A DNA stretch of 48,183 bases from an uncultured Pelagibacteraceae bacterium (GTDB taxonomy: Bacteria > Pseudomonadota > Alphaproteobacteria > Pelagibacterales > Pelagibacteraceae): positions 1 to 48,183 of the forward strand of contig CACHDJ010000006.1 in NCBI GenBank assembly GCA_902578525.1. The letters run 5' to 3'. The notes below the pieces were generated by a model. That model did no database searches. It saw nothing but the letters and a program-made list of their open reading frames with translations, and was not told the DNA's origin. How positions within the stretch are numbered: position 1 is the stretch's first letter; each line of letters starts with the position of its first letter. Positions 42,665 to 48,183 of the stretch are shown piece after piece. The position numbers and the translations under genes were made by a program.

Positions 42665-43993
42665 ATGATTAAAAAAATCATAATCAATATATCTGTGTTA
42701 GTATTTTTAATTTCTAATACTAGTTTTGCAGATATAAAATTTTGGACTACAGAAGTCCAACCAGCAAGAATGGCAAAACAAGAGGAAATGGCAAAAGCTT
42801 TTGAAGCAAAAACAGGTATCGGAGTTGAGGTCATACCAATTGAAGAAAAAGATCTTGGAACAAGAGCTACTGCGGCAGCAGCAGCGGGAGATCTACCAGA
42901 TGTGATTTATCACACTCTACAATATGTTTTACCATGGGCTGAAGCAGGCATATTAGATGTTGACGCAAATAATGCCGTAGTAAAATCGTTAGGAAAAAAA
43001 ACATTTGCACCTGGAGCATTGAACATGGCTAAGAAAGGTTCAAAAATTGCAGCTGTTCCTGTTGATGGATGGACACAAATGGTCGTTTATAGAAAAGATC
43101 TATTTGAAAAAGCTGGTTTAGAACCACCAACTACATATGCAAACATAGTTAAAGCAGTTAATACACTATCAAGTAGTGATATGTTTGGTTTTGTAGCAGC
43201 TACTAAAACAGATGAAAATTTTATGAGCCAAGTACTTGAACACGTACTTTTAGCTAATGGAGTTAATTTCGTTAAAAAGGGTGGAACTAAAAAGCAAGGT
43301 AAAGCTTTAAAAAATTCTTTAGAATTTTACAAAGTAATTGCTAAAGCAAGTCCTCCAGGAGAATTATTCTGGAAACAATCTAGAGCTCTATACTTTGCTG
43401 GTAAGACACCAATGATTATTTGGTCTCCATTTATTATGGATGAGCTAGCAGGATTAAGAGACTCCGCTCCTCCAACTATAAATAGTGATCCAACATCCCC
43501 TGAGTTAGCTTCTAAAACTGGTTTCATTACTAATTTTAGTGGACCTAACAACAAGAAGGGTGCTGCTTGGGCTGATGTAAGATACTTTGGTATCACTGCG
43601 GATGCAGACACTGATGAAGCTAAAAAATTCATAGAGTATTCTATGAGTGAGGGTTATACAGCAACATTAGGAATAGCTCCGGAAGGAAAATTTCCAGTAA
43701 GAAGAGGAAACAAGAGTGATCCTAGTGCTTACACTAAAGCTTGGAGTAAATTACCAGTAGGTGTTGATAGAAAAGCACCTTTAACTGATCTTTATTCAGC
43801 AGATGTTATTGATAATATCGTTGCGGGTTTAGATACTGCAAACAGATGGGGTGTTAAAGAGGGCGAACTATCTCGAGCATCAAAAATCATTAATTCTCAA
43901 TTCTTAAACAGAATCACTAGAGAATATATTGATGATCAAATCTCAGTTGATGAAGCAGTTAAGAAAATTAACGCTGAATTAGCTAAGTTTTAA
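42665..43993 (+). CDS. ABC transporter solute-binding protein, carbohydrate family 1
   Basis: Periplasmic receptor of the sugar ABC importer. Residues 1-22 are a signal peptide (MIKKIIINISVLVFLISNTSFA), and the mature chain begins DIKFWTTEVQ. Family-1 binding-protein features: AFEAKTGIGVEVIPIEEKDLGTR, AAAAGDLPDVIYHTLQYVLPWAEAG near 75-98, and AVPVDGWTQMVVYRKDLFEKAGLEPPTTY near residue 125-153. Length 442 aa is normal. The aromatic and acidic residues in these stretches suit a sugar or polyol ligand. By context it should bind a glucosylated solute, by inference only. Followed by a terminator-like hairpin before the permeases. Confidence 0.9.
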   Translation: MIKKIIINISVLVFLISNTSFADIKFWTTEVQPARMAKQEEMAKAFEAKTGIGVEVIPIEEKDLGTRATAAAAAGDLPDVIYHTLQYVLPWAEAGILDVDANNAVVKSLGKKTFAPGALNMAKKGSKIAAVPVDGWTQMVVYRKDLFEKAGLEPPTTYANIVKAVNTLSSSDMFGFVAATKTDENFMSQVLEHVLLANGVNFVKKGGTKKQGKALKNSLEFYKVIAKASPPGELFWKQSRALYFAGKTPMIIWSPFIMDELAGLRDSAPPTINSDPTSPELASKTGFITNFSGPNNKKGAAWADVRYFGITADADTDEAKKFIEYSMSEGYTATLGIAPEGKFPVRRGNKSDPSAYTKAWSKLPVGVDRKAPLTDLYSADVIDNIVAGLDTANRWGVKEGELSRASKIINSQFLNRITREYIDDQISVDEAVKKINAELAKF

Positions 43994-44007
43994 ATAATAA
44001 ATTTATA

Positions 44008-44040
44008 AAGAGCGGATAATATTTTATTATCCGCTTTTTA
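44008..44040 (+). terminator. Terminator-like hairpin between binding protein and permeases
   Basis: Perfect 10-bp stem AGCGGATAAT (44011-44020) with ATTATCCGCT (44026-44035), extended by A-T and G-T pairs to 44008/44038, with a 5-nt loop and a T-tract up to 44039. The permease ATG begins at 44043, 2 nt after the tract. A partial terminator here would keep binding protein in excess over permease. Confidence 0.78.
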
Positions 44041-44042
44041 TT

Positions 44043-45302
44043 ATGAGTGATTCATTATCAAAATTAGAAAAAAGAACTGCCTACACTTTAGTTTTACCAG
44101 CAGTCTTACTAGTATTTGCAATTGTATTATTTCCAATATTTGCAAATGTTTGGATAAGTTTTAAAGATATTGAATTAAAAGATATTAGAATTCCAGAACC
44201 CAGAGCTAAAAAAATTGTAAAATCAATTTCAGAAAAACAATCGGAATTAAAAATTGTTTATAAATTACGAAACAGCTCATTAATCCAAGAAATTAGAAAT
44301 GTTCAGTTTCAAGATAAATTTCCAAAAGATATTTCACCAATCAATCTAGATCCAAGATGCAACTTTCAATCTAAAAAGGTGATTTGTAATTTTGGAAATT
44401 GGGAAGCAAAATATAGAGAAAATTTTGAGATAAATATAAAGCATAATAATGGAGAAAAAATTGATAAAAAAATAATTAAATCACAAAAACCAATTTTAAG
44501 TGGAAAAGCAGACAATCCACTACTAACTACAAATTTTACTTTAGAAAATTTTAAAAAAGTTTTTTATGAAAATAATTTTGTTGAATTGCTTTTAACTACA
44601 TTTTATTTCACTTTTTTTGGCACTGTAGGAGCAATAATTTTTGGAATTTTAGCAGCTCAATTAGTTAATCAAAATATTCAAGGTCGAACTTATATGCGAG
44701 GTATTTTACTTTTTCCTTATGTGGGTCCTGTGGTTGCTTTAGCTTATACATGGACTTTATTACTAGATCCTAATAGCGGAACTTTAAACGCATTATTAGT
44801 TAATTTTAATATTATAGAGACCCCAATAAATTTATTAGGCCAAAAATATATAACAATGAGTATTTTAGGTTTTGAATTTAAATTAAGGCTGGCTTTAACT
44901 ACAGTAATATTTTTTGAAATTTGGCGTTATTTTCCACTCGCTTTTCTTTTTATTTTAGCAAGATTACAAGCAATTCCACAAACTTTGTATGAAGCAGCTG
45001 ATGTGGATGGTGCAAGCCCAATCCAAAAATTTATTCATATCACACTACCACAAATTACAGCAATCATCTCAATCTTATTTATGATTAGGTTTATTTGGAA
45101 CTTTAATAAATTTGAGGATATCTTTTTATTAACGGGTGGAGCGTCAGGTACAAGAACGTTACCTATTAATGTTTATCAACAAGGCTTTGCGGTATCAGAT
45201 ATTGGGATGGGCTCTGCTGTTTCAATAGTAATTGTAATGTTACTTCTTAGTTTCATGGTTATTTATTTTAGATTAATTGGAAAGAGAGCAAATGAAGTTT
45301 AA
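44043..45302 (+). CDS. ABC transporter permease (MalF type) with periplasmic insertion
   Basis: First membrane subunit of the sugar importer. Helix 1 spans about residues 14-39. Residues about 41-165 are an extra hydrophilic domain, and the transmembrane core resumes at about 181. The EAA loop, EAADVDGASPIQKFIHITLPQ, lies at about 317-337. 419 aa is long for this family (about 290-330), and the excess is the insertion. It is rich in Lys and beta-prone, with two nearby cysteines (106 and 115) that could form a disulfide in the periplasm. The start is the ATG just behind the hairpin. It overlaps the next permease by 11 nt. Confidence 0.9.
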   Translation: MSDSLSKLEKRTAYTLVLPAVLLVFAIVLFPIFANVWISFKDIELKDIRIPEPRAKKIVKSISEKQSELKIVYKLRNSSLIQEIRNVQFQDKFPKDISPINLDPRCNFQSKKVICNFGNWEAKYRENFEINIKHNNGEKIDKKIIKSQKPILSGKADNPLLTTNFTLENFKKVFYENNFVELLLTTFYFTFFGTVGAIIFGILAAQLVNQNIQGRTYMRGILLFPYVGPVVALAYTWTLLLDPNSGTLNALLVNFNIIETPINLLGQKYITMSILGFEFKLRLALTTVIFFEIWRYFPLAFLFILARLQAIPQTLYEAADVDGASPIQKFIHITLPQITAIISILFMIRFIWNFNKFEDIFLLTGGASGTRTLPINVYQQGFAVSDIGMGSAVSIVIVMLLLSFMVIYFRLIGKRANEV

Positions 45303-46485
45303 ATCTCTTTCAATATTTTTGATCATTTCGTCTTTTTTTCTCTCATGTATTTTGTCAATTTGGAAGATTATGTCTACCTTGCAGGGTTTAAGTTTTACTA
45401 ATTTAAACATCACACCTGTTTTCATAATTGGTATCCTGTTATCATTAGTATTTGTTTTAATCGGTAATAAGTTAAGCCACTTAGTAAAGATTTTCTCATT
45501 ATCATTGATATTTTCAATTTTATATTTTTATTTAAATGAAACATCACCATATTGGTATATTTTTGGAGTTTTCTTAATAACCTTATTTTTTACGAACAAA
45601 CTCAAAAAGTATAGTATACAATCTTTGAAGGAAGATTTTATATCTGAAAAAATTATTTTTGATTTTATCACCTTATTTGGCATTGTTTTCTTTGCATTTG
45701 TAATTTTATTTCCATTTTACATTATGCTTGTTACAAGTTTTAAAACTCAGATAGCTTTATTAGTTAATCCTTTAGATTTTAGTCTAGATTTTACAAAAAG
45801 CTTAAGTGAGCTATTCAAGTCTTATTTTGTTATTTTTGAAACATATAATTTTGGAAGATATATCTTAATAAGCTCAGCTGTTTCAATCGGAACTGTTATT
45901 GTGACATTATTATTTGCAATCCCTGCAGCTTACGCAGTTGCTAGATTAAATTTCTTTGGAAAAAACTTTTTATCTACATCGATTTTAATTATTTATATGT
46001 TTCCAGCTATAGTATTAGTGATCCCTTTATATACTGTGTTTAGTCAACTCGGATTAAGAAACTCAATCTTTGGTCTATTAATTGTTTATACAGCTACAAC
46101 CTTGCCAGTCGCTATCTATATGTTGCAAGGATATTTTAAAAGTATTCCTAAAGAAATTGAAGATGCTGGTATAATGGATGGTCAAAATTGGTTTGGTATA
46201 ATTTTAAAAATTATCATTCCTTTAAGTTTACCAGCTATTGCATCCGTAGCTCTTTACGTTTTTATGATAGCATGGAATGAATTCCTTTTTTCTTTGATGT
46301 TTTTAGACAGCCCTAAATCTTTTACTTTATCAAGAGCTATTCAATATTTAAGTGGAGATGCCGAGACTCCTCGTCAATATTTAATGGCCGGATCAGTCAT
46401 AGTAACTGTGCCAGTACTTTTAATTTTCATATATTTTGAAAAATATCTTGTGAGTGGTTTAACTGCTGGAAGTGTAAAAGAATAA
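45292..46485 (+). CDS. ABC transporter permease (MalG type) with extra N-terminal helices
   Basis: Second membrane subunit. The core from about residue 125 has the usual six helices, with ETYNFGRYILISSAVSIGT, the EAA loop EIEDAGIMDGQNWFGIILKIIIPLS near 280-300, and WNEFLFSLMFLDS. In front of it lie about four additional hydrophobic segments (residues about 7-27, 41-58, 65-81 and 86-101) that ordinary ~280-aa MalG proteins lack. I chose ATG 45292 (purine-rich AAAGAGAG just upstream) over TTG 45277, giving 397 aa. It overlaps the end of the first permease by 11 nt. Confidence 0.9.
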   Translation: MKFKSLSIFLIISSFFLSCILSIWKIMSTLQGLSFTNLNITPVFIIGILLSLVFVLIGNKLSHLVKIFSLSLIFSILYFYLNETSPYWYIFGVFLITLFFTNKLKKYSIQSLKEDFISEKIIFDFITLFGIVFFAFVILFPFYIMLVTSFKTQIALLVNPLDFSLDFTKSLSELFKSYFVIFETYNFGRYILISSAVSIGTVIVTLLFAIPAAYAVARLNFFGKNFLSTSILIIYMFPAIVLVIPLYTVFSQLGLRNSIFGLLIVYTATTLPVAIYMLQGYFKSIPKEIEDAGIMDGQNWFGIILKIIIPLSLPAIASVALYVFMIAWNEFLFSLMFLDSPKSFTLSRAIQYLSGDAETPRQYLMAGSVIVTVPVLLIFIYFEKYLVSGLTAGSVKE

Positions 46486-46491
46486 AAATTT

Positions 46492-46635
46492 TTATCGAGT
46501 AAGAAGCAAAGTTTTCTTATCTTTTTTACTTTTTACTTCATTTTTTTGATCACAATATCTTTTAAAAGCATAAGCTGATACACCACCAATTAGTACAAAT
46601 TTTAATATCTTTAATTTAATGAGTGTTTTAATCAT
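46492..46635 (-). CDS. Small hypothetical membrane protein (47 aa)
   Basis: Unrecognised. An ORF of 47 codons with a start overlapping the stop of the upstream small gene as ATGA. It has a single hydrophobic segment at about residues 10-24 (ILKFVLIGGVSAYAF), then a basic and acidic Lys-rich tail (KRYCDQKNEVKSKKDKK). The exact 4-nt overlap and the absence of any other gene in this 490-nt stretch argue that it is real. It ends 6 nt from the convergent permease stop. No function is proposed. Confidence 0.5.
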   Translation of the reverse strand: MIKTLIKLKILKFVLIGGVSAYAFKRYCDQKNEVKSKKDKKTLLLTR

Positions 46636-46841
46636 GATTTAATATCAAACTTTTCTAATAAGAAGTTGATTACTAAATTGTAGAGAAATACAAAACAAAA
46701 AATATAGAATAAAAAAATTAACCCTTTAGAATTAAAGATGTACCCAGTTGAGGTTAAAAGCACGATAAATAGGCTAATTGATAAAGCAAGCTTTGATTGT
46801 GCTTTTTTTTTTAAGTGAGATTTGACAATATCTTTTTTCAT
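46632..46841 (-). CDS. Small hypothetical membrane protein (69 aa)
   Basis: Unrecognised. It has a basic amphipathic N-terminus (MKKDIVKSHLKKKAQSK) followed by two hydrophobic segments at about residues 18-34 and 40-62, which predicts a two-helix inner-membrane protein with both ends in the cytoplasm. It overlaps the following 47-aa ORF by 4 nt. It is transcribed toward the ABC permease. Similar short two-helix proteins are common orphans in streamlined marine genomes. No function is assigned. Confidence 0.5.
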   Translation of the reverse strand: MKKDIVKSHLKKKAQSKLALSISLFIVLLTSTGYIFNSKGLIFLFYIFCFVFLYNLVINFLLEKFDIKS

Positions 46842-46917
46842 TAGGTATAATGATAATTATTAAAGATATTTATTCATCATTAATTTTGTCCTACTTAGAC
46901 TTTTCTATTATTTTTTA

Positions 46918-46945
46918 TTGGACTATGTTAAGACAAGAATATAAA
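46918..46945 (+). promoter_or_regulatory. Probable promoter of tRNA-Leu and nadK
   Basis: TTGGAC at 46918-46923 and TATAAA at 46940-46945 with 16 nt between them. The start would be near 46952, about 26 nt before the tRNA 5' end. No other promoter can fit between the tRNA and nadK, so this one should serve both. Confidence 0.4.
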
Positions 46946-46977
46946 AAATAATGCAAAACCAAGACTTTTTCAGCAAT

Positions 46978-47063
46978 GCCCTCGTGGTGAAATTGGTAGA
47001 CACAAAGGACTTAAAATCCTTGCCGCTTGCGGAGTGCCAGTTCGAGTCTGGCCGAGGGCACCA
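46978..47063 (+). tRNA. tRNA-Leu (anticodon UAA)
   Basis: 86-nt cloverleaf with encoded CCA. The acceptor stem GCCCTCG pairs with CGAGGGC (47053-47059), and the D-arm has the AATTGGTAGAC type sequence. The anticodon stem AAGGA/TCCTT closes a loop with anticodon TAA at 47012-47014. A long variable arm (GCCGCTTGCGG region) marks a class II tRNA (Leu). The T-arm contains TTCGAGTC. All features agree with tRNA-Leu reading UUA/UUG, frequent codons in this AT-rich genome. Confidence 0.97.
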
Positions 47064-47069
47064 TAGTTA

Positions 47070-47840
47070 ATGAGTAAAATTCATATTATTTCTGATAATA
47101 ATAAAAAATCTATAAAGTTTAAAAGACTAATAAAGAATAAAATTAATAAATCTAAATTTATTTTTAATAATCTTATAATTGTAATTGGTGGAGATGGTTT
47201 TATGCTTCAAGCCTTAAAAAAAAATATTGATAATAATAAGTTTTTTTATGGAGTTAATTCTGGGAACTATGGTTTTTTGATGAATAAATTTTCATCAAAA
47301 AATATTTTAAAAAACATTTCTAAAGCAAAAATGATTTCTATTTCACCATTAGAAATGACTGTTAACTCTAAATCAAAACAGAAAAAAAAATTTTTAGCAA
47401 TAAACGAGATATCTATATTAAGACAAAGTAGACAGGCAGCTTCTTTATCAATTAAATATGGATCAAAACAAATTATAAAAAAGTTGGTTTCAGATGGTGT
47501 TTTAGTTTCAACACCTGCTGGTAGCACAGCTTATAATCTATCTGTATATGGACCAATATTAAGCCTTAATTCAAAAAAATTATCTATTGCGCCTATAAGC
47601 CCCTTCAGACCTAGAAGATGGAAGGGAAAGATAGTTAACGATAAATCTTTAATAAGTATTAGAAATTTAAACCCCATTAAAAGACCCATAAGTGCAGTTG
47701 CAGATAATTATGAAGTAAGAAATGTAAAAAAAGTAAATGTAAGATCTCAAAAAAAAATATCTCTTAAACTTTTATATAATTCAAACAGCAGTCTTGAAAA
47801 AAAAATTAAATTAGAACAGATCAAAAAAGAAATTAGATAA
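47070..47840 (+). CDS. nadK: NAD kinase
   Basis: Phosphorylates NAD to NADP. Key motifs: LIIVIGGDGFMLQALKK near residue 35-52, with the GGDG catalytic Asp, YGVNSGNYGFLMN near 60-72, the NEIS element, and DGVLVSTPAGSTAYNLSVYGPIL near 145-168, diagnostic for NAD kinases. Then comes a late APISPF. Length 256 aa is usual for the alphaproteobacterial enzyme. The start codon is only 6 nt behind the CCA of tRNA-Leu and has no Shine-Dalgarno site, so translation probably relies on a processed or leaderless message. Confidence 0.94.
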   Translation: MSKIHIISDNNKKSIKFKRLIKNKINKSKFIFNNLIIVIGGDGFMLQALKKNIDNNKFFYGVNSGNYGFLMNKFSSKNILKNISKAKMISISPLEMTVNSKSKQKKKFLAINEISILRQSRQAASLSIKYGSKQIIKKLVSDGVLVSTPAGSTAYNLSVYGPILSLNSKKLSIAPISPFRPRRWKGKIVNDKSLISIRNLNPIKRPISAVADNYEVRNVKKVNVRSQKKISLKLLYNSNSSLEKKIKLEQIKKEIR

Positions 47841-47845
47841 TTTTG

Positions 47846-48183
47846 ATGTCAATTTTTAATAAAAAGCTATCACTTTTTTTTTTCTTTTTTTTATCTCTCA
47901 TTTTTTCATTATATTTTGGTGAAGACTCAAGTGGTGGTGGACAGCACGATTATCTAGAGGCAGAAAAATTTATAGAGGCATTTAAGCAGGATTTTTTTTT
48001 TGGTATAAATTTTTTTTCAAATCCACATGCGTTACATTTACCTACTTTTTATATATTGATAGGAAATTTATCAAAAATTTTAGGAGATGATTCAATTAGA
48101 TATCTTTATTTGATTATTTCATCTTTAATACCCTTAGTTTTGTATTCTGCATTAAAAAAAAAATTTATTAATGTAAATAATGA
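47846..48183 (+). CDS. Membrane protein, N-terminal part (cut by window edge)
   Basis: ORF that starts at ATG 47846, 5 nt behind the nadK stop, and stays open to the end of the window (112 complete codons). It shows a Phe-rich hydrophobic segment at about residues 8-24, then a periplasmic-looking part with FGEDSSGGGQHDYLEAEKFI, and more hydrophobic stretches near residues 66-78 and 88-102. The layout (first helix, then an acidic loop with D..E, then more helices) is reminiscent of GT-C or PMT-type glycosyltransferases, but too little is visible to assign it. Confidence 0.6.
   Translation, partial: MSIFNKKLSLFFFFFLSLIFSLYFGEDSSGGGQHDYLEAEKFIEAFKQDFFFGINFFSNPHALHLPTFYILIGNLSKILGDDSIRYLYLIISSLIPLVLYSALKKKFINVNN

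Noticed and set aside
1-48183. CRISPR arrays, insertion sequences, prophage, integrase or toxin-antitoxin modules
   Set aside because: No regularly spaced direct repeats, transposase or integrase motifs, or terminal inverted repeats were recognised; gene order looks like ordinary core genome.

Overview
The window looks like a piece of an alphaproteobacterial genome of the SAR11 / Pelagibacterales type. The DNA is very AT-rich (about 30% GC by eye). Genes are packed almost without gaps, with many 1-nt and 4-nt stop/start overlaps. The gene families are alphaproteobacterial, such as an RpoZ beginning MARVTVEDC. There are dedicated TRAP and ABC uptake systems and many lysine- and asparagine-rich proteins. 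I see no insertion sequence, prophage, CRISPR array or rRNA. The lineage is an inference from these features, not the result of a search.

Layout, left part (1-17.2 kb). The window opens with the 3' end of an MFS transporter, then rpoZ. A class III CoA-transferase is divergent to a TRAP transporter (dctP, terminator-like hairpin, dctQ, dctM) that runs on into dusA and a TauE/SafE permease. A small DUF2061 protein has a hairpin directly in front of its start. Next come a lysine/glutamate-rich coiled-coil protein of unknown function, a phosphomannomutase/phosphoglucomutase, nrdA-nrdB with a small methyltransferase behind them, and the methylcitrate-cycle cluster prpD-prpB-prpC on the minus strand.

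Middle part (17.2-37.6 kb). This is core metabolism: a phosphoglycolate-phosphatase-like HAD protein; a GlmU that is only the acetyltransferase half, followed by glmS; class II DAHP synthase; nadE; cysS-cimA-trmJ; rpsD; and a second small methyltransferase. A nine-gene minus-strand operon follows (sfsA-map-purB-purC-purS-purQ-purL-bolA-grxD). It is divergent to a CinA-type protein, a gamma-glutamylcyclotransferase-like protein and an FkbM methyltransferase. A second FkbM-type gene lies convergent to these.

Right part (37.7-48.2 kb). The most interesting block is 37737-46485. On the minus strand it encodes an ABC sugar-transport ATPase, a mannosyl/glucosyl-3-phosphoglycerate phosphatase, a glucosyl-3-phosphoglycerate synthase and a GH13_18 glycoside phosphorylase. 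Divergently it encodes a solute-binding protein and two permeases. Read together, it is a candidate cassette to make, take up and recycle a glucosylated compatible solute, most likely glucosylglycerate. The first permease carries a periplasmic insertion of about 125 residues and the second carries extra N-terminal membrane helices. The window ends with two tiny membrane-protein ORFs, tRNA-Leu(UAA), NAD kinase starting 6 nt behind the tRNA, and the 5' part of a membrane protein.

A recurring feature is an intrinsic-terminator-like hairpin whose T-tract runs straight into the next start codon (3177-3214, 44008-44042, and on the minus strand 7125-7086). In two of the three cases it separates an abundant binding-protein gene from its permease genes.
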